Positions 36,265 through 44,924 of a stretch of DNA of 64,000 nt are shown in pieces (positions within the stretch are counted from its first letter, which is position 1; each line of letters starts with the position of its first letter). Under the pieces are notes generated by a model. It was not told the origin of the DNA and did not search any database. It saw only the letters and a list, made by a program, of their open reading frames with translations. Origin of the DNA: DATAYA01 sp963754235 (GTDB taxonomy: Bacteria > Pseudomonadota > Alphaproteobacteria > Acetobacterales > Acetobacteraceae); contig CAVWFK010000016.1 of assembly GCA_963754235.1 (NCBI GenBank), forward strand, positions 62,001 through 126,000, read 5' to 3'. The translations under genes were made by a program, and so were the position numbers.

Positions 36265-37275
36265 CTATCTTAGTCCAGCCCGGCGCAGCTTGGTGAGGTT
36301 GTCCAGATACACCACCGCCGCGATCAGCAGTCCCTCGATCACCATCTCCCAGAACGGGTCCACGCCGAGCAAATTGGCGCCGTTGCCGATCGTGGTGAAC
36401 AGCAGGGCGCCGATGAAGCAGCCGATGATGCTGCCGCGGCCGCCGAACAGGCTGGCCCCGCCCACCACCGCCGCCGCGATCGCCTGCAGCTCGTAGCCGC
36501 CGGCCGCTGTCGGCGTGCCCATCGACAGGCGTGCGACCAGCAGCATCCCGCCGATCGCGGCGAAGCACGCCGACAGGCCATAGGCCGCGAGGGTCACCAC
36601 CGTCACGTTGATGCCGACGCGCTGCGCCGCCTCGGCGTTGCTGCCGATCGCGTACATGTAGCGGCCGATCCGGGTGGCACTCAGCATGAAATGGCTGAGA
36701 GCCCCGATCACCGCCATCACCACGAACAGGGTCGGCACGAACAGCACTGTCGTGTCCGCGACCACGTGCAGCTCCGGCGGCATCCCGGCGATCGTCATTC
36801 CCCCGGAGAGCAGCAATGCGAGGCCCCGGAACCCCTGCAGCCCGGCGAGTGTCACGATAAAGGCCGGGATGCCCAGCCGGTCGATCGCGAGCCCGTTGAT
36901 CACCCCGATCAGCAGCCCGAGCGCGATGCCCGCCAGCCCCGCGAGCGCCACCGGCACGTGGGCCGCCAGCAGCAGCGCGAAGACGATCCCGACCAGTCCC
37001 GCGACCGATCCGACGGACAGATCGATCCCGGCCAGGATGATCGAGAACAGCTCGCCGAAGGCGATCACGCTCGCGATCGAGACCTGGCGCAGGATGTTGG
37101 TGATGTTGCCAACGGTCCAGAAATACGGGCTGGCGAGGGCCAGCAGCACCCAGATCGCGACCGTCAGTGCCGCGACATAGGTCTCCACCGGCAGGCGATG
37201 GCGCCAGCCACCGAAGGCCGCCCGGCCCCGGCCGGACGCGGCCAGTGCCGGATCGGCAGTGGTGCCGCCGGCCAT
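36265..37275 (-). CDS. Ribose-type sugar ABC transporter permease (RbsC-like)
   Basis: This 336-residue inner-membrane permease has about ten hydrophobic segments. Conserved motifs: ELFSIILAGIDLSVGSVAGL, YAIGSNAEAAQRVGINV, and GTPTAAGGYELQAIAAAVVGG. It is the last gene of the three-gene importer, starting five bases after the binding-protein stop. Sugar specificity cannot be assigned. Confidence 0.93.
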   Translation of the reverse strand: MAGGTTADPALAASGRGRAAFGGWRHRLPVETYVAALTVAIWVLLALASPYFWTVGNITNILRQVSIASVIAFGELFSIILAGIDLSVGSVAGLVGIVFALLLAAHVPVALAGLAGIALGLLIGVINGLAIDRLGIPAFIVTLAGLQGFRGLALLLSGGMTIAGMPPELHVVADTTVLFVPTLFVVMAVIGALSHFMLSATRIGRYMYAIGSNAEAAQRVGINVTVVTLAAYGLSACFAAIGGMLLVARLSMGTPTAAGGYELQAIAAAVVGGASLFGGRGSIIGCFIGALLFTTIGNGANLLGVDPFWEMVIEGLLIAAVVYLDNLTKLRRAGLR

Positions 37276-37279
37276 CGCC

Positions 37280-38278
37280 TCACTCGCCCAGGAATGCCGT
37301 GAGCTTGTATTTCTTCGGGTCGAGCAGCCCCGCCATCGCCGGACTGTCGATGTTCTTCTTGGTGATCACCTGCACGCCGCTGTCCACGAATTTCGGGAAC
37401 ACGACGCCATGCGCTGCGGCGAGCGCGTACCAGACGCCGGCATAGCCCATCATGTAGGGATTCTGCACGATCAGCGCGTCGATCACGCCGCTGCGGAGGA
37501 AGCGGACCTCCTGGTCGTCGGTGTCGAAGGCGACGAGGCAGAGCTTGGATCCGAGCTTCTTGTCCGAGACCGCGATGCCGGAGCCGTCGCCCTCGAACTC
37601 GTTGTCGGCGAAGATGCCGACCATATCGGGCGTCTTGGTCAGCAGGTCCTCGGTATCCGACAGCGCCTTGCTGGCGTCGTTGTTGCCGACGCGGTGATCG
37701 ACGATTTTGATGTCGGGGTATTTCTTGATTTGCTCCACGAAGCCCTTGTCGCGGTCGTTCAGCGACTGCGCGCCGGCGAGCGCGGTCAGATATGCGACTT
37801 TCCCGGCAGCCTTGCCGGTGCGCGCCTTGATGCAGGCAGCGATCTCGTCGGCAGCCTTCCTCCCGCCGGTCTCGTTGTTGGTGGCGAGGAAGGTCACGTA
37901 TTTGTCGGTCTTCGCCGCGCTGTCGATCATGATCACCGGAATGCCGGCCGCGGTCGCGTTCGCGATCGGCTGCGCGAGTGCGACCGCGTTGGTCGACGCG
38001 ATCACGAGCGCGGTCGGATGGGTCGCGATCGCGTTGTCGGTGACGTTCACCTCGCCTGCGACGTCGGTTTCGGCCGTCGCCCCCAGCGTCTCGATCTTGA
38101 CGCCGAGCACCTTGGCCGCCGCGCGCGCGCCGTCGAACACCGTCGCCCAGAACGGCGAGGTCGTCGCCTTGACGATGACCGGGATGCGCGCGTTGCCGAA
38201 TTGCTGCGCCTCGGCGGGCCGCATCGTGGCGGCGGCCGCGAGCGCCACCGCACTCAGCAACAGTGCCTTCTTGAGCAT
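37280..38278 (-). CDS. Ribose-type periplasmic sugar-binding protein (RbsB-like)
   Basis: This 332-residue protein has a Sec signal (MLKKALLLSAVALAAAATMR, cleavage after AEA). The periplasmic-binding-protein type 1 core includes IPVIVKATTSPFWATVFDGA and NDRDKGFVEQIKKYPDIKIV. ATG 38278 overlaps the ATPase stop (TGATG). No sugar-metabolism genes are adjacent, so the ligand is unknown. Confidence 0.93.
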   Translation of the reverse strand: MLKKALLLSAVALAAAATMRPAEAQQFGNARIPVIVKATTSPFWATVFDGARAAAKVLGVKIETLGATAETDVAGEVNVTDNAIATHPTALVIASTNAVALAQPIANATAAGIPVIMIDSAAKTDKYVTFLATNNETGGRKAADEIAACIKARTGKAAGKVAYLTALAGAQSLNDRDKGFVEQIKKYPDIKIVDHRVGNNDASKALSDTEDLLTKTPDMVGIFADNEFEGDGSGIAVSDKKLGSKLCLVAFDTDDQEVRFLRSGVIDALIVQNPYMMGYAGVWYALAAAHGVVFPKFVDSGVQVITKKNIDSPAMAGLLDPKKYKLTAFLGE

Positions 38279-39084
38279 CAGCCTTCCTCCTTTTCGTGCG
38301 CGTGTTCGGCGAGCAGCGCGTCGGCCTGCTTGTTGTCTGAGAGTCCGGTCATGTAGGCGACCAGCGTACGCTGGTCGGTATCGTGCGCGCGTGCGACGTG
38401 CACGATGCGGCCGCGATACATCACCGCGATGCGGTCGGCAACCTCCAGGATCTCGATCAGGTTGTGGCCGATATAGATCACGCCCACGCCCTCGGCGGCG
38501 AGGCGACGGGTGAGCGAGACGACATGCTCGCGCTCCATCACCGCCAGCGCCGCGGTGGGTTCGTCCAGGATCACCACCTTGGCGTGCCAATAGAGCGCGC
38601 GCGCGATCGAGACCGCCTGCCGCTGCCCGCCGGACAGGCGAGAGACGGTGCGCGCCTGGCGCGGAATGCGGGTTTCGATGCGATCCAGCAGCGCCTGCGT
38701 CTCGCGCGCGATCGCCGCGTTGTCCACCACCGGCACCACGCCGAGCAGCCGGCGCACCGGCTCGCGGCCGAGGAAGATGTTGGCACCGACCGAGAGCTCG
38801 TCGGCGAGTGCGAGATCCTGATAGACGGTCTCGATCCCGAGCCGCCGCCCCTCGGCGGGTGAGGCGATGCGCACCGGCCGGCCGGCCAGCCGGATCTCGC
38901 CGCCGTCGGGCTGATAGACCCCGGCGACATGCTTGATCAGCGTCGATTTGCCGGCGCCGTTGTCGCCGACGACAGCGAGCACCTCGCCCGCGTGCAGGTC
39001 GAGATCGACGCCGCGCAGCACCTCGATCGGGCCGAAGTTTTTGGTCAGGCCCGCGATGGCGAGCAGCGGCTCCACGCCCGGCAT
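38278..39084 (-). CDS. Ribose-type ABC transporter ATP-binding protein, single ATPase domain
   Basis: This 268-residue ATPase has Walker A VVGDNGAGKSTLIKHVAG, signature RLSGGQRQAVSIARAL and Walker B VVILDEPTAAL. RbsA-type proteins usually have two ATPase domains; this one has a single domain, as in the FrcA-like group. ATG 39084 preceded by AGGGGA. It is the first gene of its operon, 53 bases downstream of pheT. Confidence 0.92.
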   Translation of the reverse strand: MPGVEPLLAIAGLTKNFGPIEVLRGVDLDLHAGEVLAVVGDNGAGKSTLIKHVAGVYQPDGGEIRLAGRPVRIASPAEGRRLGIETVYQDLALADELSVGANIFLGREPVRRLLGVVPVVDNAAIARETQALLDRIETRIPRQARTVSRLSGGQRQAVSIARALYWHAKVVILDEPTAALAVMEREHVVSLTRRLAAEGVGVIYIGHNLIEILEVADRIAVMYRGRIVHVARAHDTDQRTLVAYMTGLSDNKQADALLAEHAHEKEEG

Positions 39085-39136
39085 TTCCCCTGGTGGCCTC
39101 GGCCCCAAGGTGGCGCCGCGCGCGCCGGTGCGTCAA

Positions 39137-41638
39137 TCACCTTAGCACCGCACCGGTTGCCTTCGCGACCGCCGCCACCACGTGCGCAGAGGCCGCTTCG
39201 ATCTCGGCATCCGTAAGCGTGCGCTCGCGCGGCTGGAACGTCACCTCAACGCCGAGGGACTTTCGCCCCTCGCCCAGTGCCGCGCCGGCATAGACGTCGA
39301 ACAGCAGCACGCCCGCGATCAGCGCGCGATCCGCCCCGCGCGCCGCACGCAGCACGGCGTCCGCCGGGATGTCGGCGCCGACTACGAAGGCGAAGTCGCG
39401 CCGCACCGGCTGGAATGCCGGCAGCTCGGGTGGGGCCCGCCGGCGCCGCTTGGAATCGGCAATCGCATCGAGGATGATCTCGAACGCGACAACCGGGCCG
39501 GGCAGATCGAGTGCCGCCAGCACGCGCGGATGCAGCGCGCCGAACGTCGCCAGCACCAGCTTCGGCCCCTGCCGCACAACCCCCGACCGGCCGGGATGGT
39601 AGAAACCGGGCGGGTCGGCGGTGACACTCAGCGCTTCGCCCGGCACGCCGAGGGCGGCGAGCACGCCGAGCGCGTCGCCCTTCGCATCCAGCGCATCGAC
39701 GCCGCGCGCCGGCTGCGCCCAGTGCCGCGGCGTCTCTCCGGCGCGTAGCCCGGCGGCGACCAGGCGCTCGCCGCCTGACAGGAACACGGGCCCGATCTCG
39801 AACAGACCCAGATCGCCGATCCCGCGCGCGGCATTGCGCGCCGCCGCCAGTGCCAGAGTCGCGATCACCGAGGGGCGGAGCTGGTCGAGATCCGACGCGA
39901 TCGGGTTGCGCAGCCGTAACGCTTCGGGCGCTTCGCCGAACAGCGCCGCACGGTCGCGGGCGAGGAAGCTGAATGTCACGCACTCCGCCAGCCCGCGCGC
40001 GGCCAGCGTGCGGCGGGCCAGCGCCGTGCGGGCCTGGCGCGGCGTGAGGGTCGCCACCGGCACCGCGGCCGTGGGCGGCAGCGAAACCGGCGGCACCGCA
40101 TCCAGGCCGCGCAGGCGCAGCACCTCCTCGATCAGGTCGCATTCCGGCTCGGTCTCGGCGCGGGCCTGCGCCAGCGCGGCAAGCCGCTCGGGCGGCAGGC
40201 CGGGCGCGGGCTCGAGCGCGTTGTTGCCGAGATTGTAGCCGGCACCGCCGCCCACGCTGCCATCGCCCGAGATGCCGGCGATGTCGTTGCGCCAGGACGG
40301 CACGGCGACGGTGACCTGCGCTTGATCGCGGCGGACGGTCGAAAAGCCGAGCCGTTCGAGCGAGGCCACCGCATCGTCTGCCGGCACCGCGAGGCCGCCG
40401 AAACTCTCCAGGCGATCGAAGCGCAGCATCGCCGTGCGCCGCCATTCCGGCTCCGCTCCCGCTTCGGAGACGGCACTCGCCTCGCCGCCGCAGATGTCGA
40501 GGATCATCGCCGTCGCCGCATCCAGGCCGGGGGGCAGCAGCATGGGATCGACGCCGCGCTCGAACCGCTGGCGCGCGTCGGAGATGATCTGATGGCGACG
40601 CCCGGTGAGCGCCACGCGCACCGGATCGAACAGCGCGCACTCGATGAAGACGGCGCGGGTGCCCTCGTCGGCGCCGGTCGCCTCGCCGCCGATCACGCCA
40701 GCGAGCGACTGCACGCCGGCGGTGTCCGCGATCACGCAATCATCGGGGGTGACCGTGTAATCGCGGCCATTCAGCGCGCGAAAACTCTCGCCCCGGCCTG
40801 CACGCATGACGAGGCGGCCGCCCCGCACCTTGTCCGCGTCGAACACATGCAGCGGCCGGCCGAGGTCGATCGTGAAGAAATTTGTGATGTCCACGAGAGC
40901 GCTGATCGGCCGCAGCCCGATCGCTTCCAGCCGTGCCGCGAGCCAGCGCGGCGAGGGGCGGTTGCGCAATTCCCGTACCGTGCGGCCGAGCACCCACGGG
41001 CAGGCCTGCGGCATCTCGATCGCCCATTCCACGGCGCCGGGGAATCGCCCCTCGATCGCGGGCGCCCGCCAGCGGCGGAGCGTGCCCAGCCCCGCTGCCG
41101 CCAGATCGCGCGCGACGCCGTGCACCGAGAGCGCATCGCCGCGATTGGGCGTGACCGCGATCTCGATCAGCGGATCGTCGAGCCCCGCCCATTGCGCATA
41201 GGGCACGCCCACCGGCGCGTCATCTGGAAGATCAACGATGCCAGTGTGGTCGTCGCCCAGGCCCATCTCGCGCATCGAGAGCAGCATCCCGGCACTGGCC
41301 ACGCCGCGGATTTCTCCGGTCTTCAGCGTGATCCCGGTGCCCGGGATGAAGCCACCGGGCTGGGCGAACACGCCCTTCATACCGGTGCGTGCGTTGGGCG
41401 CGCCGCACACCACCGAGACCTCGCCCTCTCCGGTATCGACGCGGCAGACGCGCAGCCGGTCGGCGTTCGGGTGCTGCACCGCCTCGATCACGCGGGCGAT
41501 GCGGAACGGCGCTAGCGCAGCGGCGCGGTTCTCGATGCTCTCGACCTCCAGGCCGATCGCATTCAGCGTCTCGCCGATGCGGTCGGTGCTCGCCTCGGTG
41601 TCGAGATGCGTGCGCAGCCAGGAAAGCGTGAACTTCAT
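39137..41638 (-). CDS. pheT: Phenylalanyl-tRNA synthetase beta subunit
   Basis: This 833-residue subunit forms the alpha2-beta2 synthetase with PheS. N-terminal part: MKFTLSWLRTHLDTEAS followed by the OB-fold tRNA-binding domain (HPNADRLRVCRVDTG). The B3/B4 editing region is in the middle, VPSWRNDIAG marks the B5 DNA-binding-like domain, and the C-terminal ferredoxin-like anticodon-binding domain ends the protein (FQPVRRDFAFVV). A glycine-rich stretch near residue 465 lengthens the linker before DLIEEVLRLRGLDAVPPV but stays in frame. Four bases separate it from pheS. Confidence 0.97.
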   Translation of the reverse strand: MKFTLSWLRTHLDTEASTDRIGETLNAIGLEVESIENRAAALAPFRIARVIEAVQHPNADRLRVCRVDTGEGEVSVVCGAPNARTGMKGVFAQPGGFIPGTGITLKTGEIRGVASAGMLLSMREMGLGDDHTGIVDLPDDAPVGVPYAQWAGLDDPLIEIAVTPNRGDALSVHGVARDLAAAGLGTLRRWRAPAIEGRFPGAVEWAIEMPQACPWVLGRTVRELRNRPSPRWLAARLEAIGLRPISALVDITNFFTIDLGRPLHVFDADKVRGGRLVMRAGRGESFRALNGRDYTVTPDDCVIADTAGVQSLAGVIGGEATGADEGTRAVFIECALFDPVRVALTGRRHQIISDARQRFERGVDPMLLPPGLDAATAMILDICGGEASAVSEAGAEPEWRRTAMLRFDRLESFGGLAVPADDAVASLERLGFSTVRRDQAQVTVAVPSWRNDIAGISGDGSVGGGAGYNLGNNALEPAPGLPPERLAALAQARAETEPECDLIEEVLRLRGLDAVPPVSLPPTAAVPVATLTPRQARTALARRTLAARGLAECVTFSFLARDRAALFGEAPEALRLRNPIASDLDQLRPSVIATLALAAARNAARGIGDLGLFEIGPVFLSGGERLVAAGLRAGETPRHWAQPARGVDALDAKGDALGVLAALGVPGEALSVTADPPGFYHPGRSGVVRQGPKLVLATFGALHPRVLAALDLPGPVVAFEIILDAIADSKRRRRAPPELPAFQPVRRDFAFVVGADIPADAVLRAARGADRALIAGVLLFDVYAGAALGEGRKSLGVEVTFQPRERTLTDAEIEAASAHVVAAVAKATGAVLR

Positions 41639-41642
41639 CGCC

Positions 41643-42725
41643 TCACGCGCCCTCGTGCAGCATCGCCGGCGTCAGCGGGCTCGATCCGTAATGCCGCAGC
41701 CAACGCACATCGCTTTCGAAGAACGGCCGTAAGTCGGTAATGCCGTGCTTGAGCATGGTGACGCGCTCGATGCCCATGCCGAACGCGAAGCCCTGCCACT
41801 CGCGCGGATCGATGCCGCAATTGGCCAGCACCTTGGGATGCACCATGCCGCTGCCCAGAATCTCCAGCCAGTCGCCGCCGTGCCCGAGTTCGCCGGTGCG
41901 GCGGTTCCAGCCGATGTCCACTTCCATCGACGGCTCGGTGAACGGGAAATAGCTCGACCGGAACCGCACCGGCAGGTCCGGCCGATCGAAGAATGCGCGC
42001 AAAAAGTCGATCAGGCAGCCCTTGAGGTGGCCGAGCGTGATGGCGCGGTCGATTACCAGCCCCTCGCACTGGTGGAACATCGGCGAGTGCGTCGCGTCGT
42101 GGTCGGCGCGGTAAGTGCGGCCGGGCACGATGACGCGGATCGGTGGCGGACGGTCCAGCATCGCGCGCACCTGCACCGGGGAGGTGTGGGTGCGCAGCAC
42201 GCGCTGACGGCCGTCCGCATCGGGCAGGTAGAACGTATCCATCGCCTCGCGCGCGGGATGGGCAGCGCCGATGTTGAGGGCGCCGAAATTACGCCAGTCA
42301 TCCTCGACATCCGGCCCCTCGGCGATCTCGATGCCCATCGCGCCGAAGATCGCCGCCATCTCCTCCATCGTGCGGCTGATCGGATGGATCGAGCCCGCCG
42401 GCGCGGGGCGTGGCGGCAAGGTCACGTCGATGCGCTCGGCCGCGAGCCGCGTCTCCAGCGCCGTCGCGTCCAGCGCCGCACGGCGCGCCTCGATCCGCGC
42501 CGCAAGCTCGTCCTTTAGTATGTTGAGCGCGGCACCGCGCTTGCGACGAAGCTCGGGGGTGAGGCCGCCCAGATCCTTGAGCAGCGCGGTCAGCCGGCCG
42601 TTGCGGCCCAGCACGGCGACCCGCACCGCATCCCACGCGCGCAGATCGGCGGCGGCCGCCAGCGCGGCATCGGTCTCGGCGCGCAGGGCATCGAGCGCCG
42701 CGTTTGCATCATCGGTCCCGGACAT
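41643..42725 (-). CDS. pheS: Phenylalanyl-tRNA synthetase alpha subunit
   Basis: This 360-residue class II aminoacyl-tRNA synthetase has motif 2 GRTYRADHDATHSPMFHQCE and motif 3 FGMGIERVTMLKHGI. ATG 42725 gives MSGTDDANAALDALRAETDA, the coiled-coil N-terminal arm. The 5' 52 bases and the region upstream lie in a 114-bp repeat whose second copy (46859-46972) carries an orphan pheS start. Confidence 0.97.
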   Translation of the reverse strand: MSGTDDANAALDALRAETDAALAAAADLRAWDAVRVAVLGRNGRLTALLKDLGGLTPELRRKRGAALNILKDELAARIEARRAALDATALETRLAAERIDVTLPPRPAPAGSIHPISRTMEEMAAIFGAMGIEIAEGPDVEDDWRNFGALNIGAAHPAREAMDTFYLPDADGRQRVLRTHTSPVQVRAMLDRPPPIRVIVPGRTYRADHDATHSPMFHQCEGLVIDRAITLGHLKGCLIDFLRAFFDRPDLPVRFRSSYFPFTEPSMEVDIGWNRRTGELGHGGDWLEILGSGMVHPKVLANCGIDPREWQGFAFGMGIERVTMLKHGITDLRPFFESDVRWLRHYGSSPLTPAMLHEGA

Positions 42726-42787
42726 GGCACTGGTTTGCCAGCAATCCGGCCGCTGTCAATCGGTTCACGCCGACGCGATGCAACCGA
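42674..42787. repeat. Direct repeat at the pheS start, copy 1
   Basis: This 114-bp segment aligns without gaps to 46859-46972 with 7 mismatches (about 94%). It covers the first 17 pheS codons and its upstream region, and ends ATGCAACCGA, the pstS start. Just beyond (42778-42835) the sequence still resembles the pstS signal-peptide coding region (Ala-Leu-Pro-Ala-Gly-Leu-Leu-Gly), so copy 1 contains relics of both genes. Confidence 0.88.
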
Positions 42788-42837
42788 GCCGCCACGCGCT
42801 GCCTGCCGGCCTGCTCGGACCTGTCGCCGCCTCATGG

Positions 42838-44170
42838 TTACGCCAGCGGCAGCCAGATGCTGAAGATCGCACCGGTTCCTTCCGTGCTCTCAATCAGCAG
42901 CCGGCCACGGTGGCGGTTGACGATGTGTTTGACGATTGCGAGCCCAAGGCCGGTCCCGGCGTGGGCCGATCGACCCGTCCCCACGCGATAGAACCGCTCG
43001 GTCAGGCGAGGCAGGTGCAGACGCGGAATGCCCGGCCCGTCGTCGGCCACCGCGATCACAATGCCGCGCCCAGTTGGCCAACGTGAATCGGACTTTGCAG
43101 TGCACGCGGAGAGGCGTATCACGCCCCCGTGCCGACCGTGCTTGACCGCATTATCGATCAGATTCTGCAGCACCTGGGCCAGTTGGTCGTCATCGCCGGG
43201 AACCGATGGGAGGGCCGGTTCCAATAAGAGTTCGAGCCGCTGGCAGCGGGCGGCGAATGCCGGCTCGAACCCGGCGACAATCCGAGGAACAAGTGCCGCC
43301 AACTCGACCTGCCCTTGCGGCACCTGGTGCTCGCTCAGCTCGATGCGCGAGAGATTGAGCAGATTGTCGATCAGCCGCTTCATGCGGGCGGCCTGCTCAT
43401 CCATGATGCCAAGAAAGCGGGCGTGCGCCGGAAAGTCGGTGGCGGCTGGGCCGCGCAGCGTCTCTATGAAGCCGATCAGGCTGGCGAGTGGCGGTGCGCA
43501 GCTCATGGCTGGCGTTGGCCACGAAGTCGGCGCGCATCCGCTCGACCGCGCGCTCGCGGGTGCGGTCCGAGAGCAGAACAAGCAATTGGCCACCGTCGGC
43601 CAAGGGAGGCTCCAGCACCACAACCGATGCGTGCAGCTCGCGCATCACCGGCGCCGACACCGTCAGCTCGGCCGAGTGTACGCCCGGCGCGGCCAGAACG
43701 CGGTTGATCGTGCTGCGCAGCGCTGGCTGGCGCAGCACGGCACGAATATCGCTCCCGAAAGCCGTTTGGGCGATGACATTGGTCCGCAGCAGCGCGCCCG
43801 CCCGGTCGAGCACCAGCAACGGAGTGGGTAGCTGGTTCAGTATGGCGAACTCGGCTTGGCGCAGCCGCGCGATCTCGACCGTCTGCGCGCTGGCCCTGCC
43901 GGATAAACGCTCGATTTCCCGAGCGAGCGAAAGCAAGGAAGGCCCGCGCCCGAGGCGCGGCCCAGGCTCGTTTGCGTGTGCGGCTGATGCCAGATCCCGT
44001 AATTGTGCAATCCGTCGCCCTAGCAGGGCAGCGAGGAGAACAGCCGCGGCGGCGGTCGCCACTATGGCAGCCAACGACGGGAGCGGCGAGGCGGCGCCAA
44101 CCAGGACCAGCAGCAGCAGTGCCCCAAGGGGGACGCTGCCGATCGCGGCTGCCGTCAATACCAGCCGCAC
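42838..44170 (-). CDS. PhoR-like sensor histidine kinase, frameshift near 43493
   Basis: This is a membrane sensor kinase downstream of phoB. The N-terminal half (GTG 44170) has two hydrophobic helices, a PAS-like region (FAILNQLPTPLLVLDRAGAL) and the H box RADFVANASHELRT. The frame then shifts at about 43488-43498, and the rest is in a second frame: PLASLIGFIETLRGPA, N box QVLQNLIDNAVKHG, G1 VADDGPGIP and G2 GTGLGLAIVKHIV, ending at 42838. Repaired length is about 443 residues, normal for PhoR. Together with phoB and pstS it should control phosphate uptake. Confidence 0.87.
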
Positions 44171-44221
44171 GGATCGCGGCCGATCCTGGCCGCCGATGAG
44201 CCTCTCAGCCCCACCGTGATC

Positions 44222-44924
44222 TCAGAGCGGCTCCGAATCCAGAGCGTAGCCGGCCGCCCGCACCGTGCGCACCACATCCAGCTCATCCTTTCCGTTGATC
44301 GCCTTGCGCAAGCGCTGGATGTGCACGTCAACGGTGCGCGGTTCGACGTAAGTGGTCGAGCCCCACACGGCGTCCAGAAGCTGCTCGCGGGAGAACACCC
44401 GGCGGGGATGCTGCAGCAAGAATTCTAGAAGACGGTATTCAGTCGGGCCAAGATGAAGCGGTCGGCCGTTGCGCTGAACCCGATGCTCGGCAAGGTTCAG
44501 CGTAATGTCGTGAAACTGCAACCGGGCCGCGGCCGGCATCGGGCGGGACCGCCGCAGCAGCGCGCGTATGCGGGCGAGCAGCGCCTCCATGCTGAAAGGC
44601 TTGGTGATATAGTCGTCCGCCCCGGTGTTCAGGCCCCGAACCGTATCCTGCTCCTCGCTGCGCGCCGTCAGCATTAGCACGGGCAAGTCCCGCGTCCTGG
44701 GACGGCTGCGGAGCTGCCGGCAGACCTCGATCCCCGAGACCCCGGGCAGCGTCCAGTCCAGCAGCACCAGGTTTGGCTCGTTCTCGGCAATTCGCAGCAG
44801 CGCTTCCTGCCCGTCCACGGCCTCGTCCACCCGAAAACCCTGCTTCTCCAGGTTGTAGCGGAGCATGGTGGCAAGCGCGGCCTCGTCTTCCACCACCAGA
44901 ACCAACGGGTTGGCCCGACCGGGC
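44222..44924 (-). pseudogene. phoB: PhoB-like response regulator, 5' end cut off by IS66
   Basis: The body of an OmpR/PhoB-type regulator is intact: receiver domain NPLVLVVEDEAALATMLRYN, phosphoacceptor Asp in NLVLLDWTLPG, Lys in DDYITKPFSME, and a C-terminal winged helix (LGPTEYRLLEFLLQHPRRVF). Only the first four or five codons (Met-Pro-Met-Pro-Gly) are missing; they lie at 46613-46628 across the IS66 insertion. A readable frame enters from the IS end, so some protein might be made from a start inside IS66 or from the TTG in NPLVL, but its own promoter and ribosome site are displaced by 1.7 kb. Confidence 0.9.

Noticed and set aside
34694..36496. 600-codon plus-strand frame opposite lepA
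   Set aside because: Antisense shadow with biased composition and no recognisable domain; lepA on the other strand is certain.
40200..40300. Glycine-rich stretch in pheT considered as an insertion or frame problem
   Set aside because: The frame is continuous, flanking motifs are in register, and linker length varies in this region of PheT.
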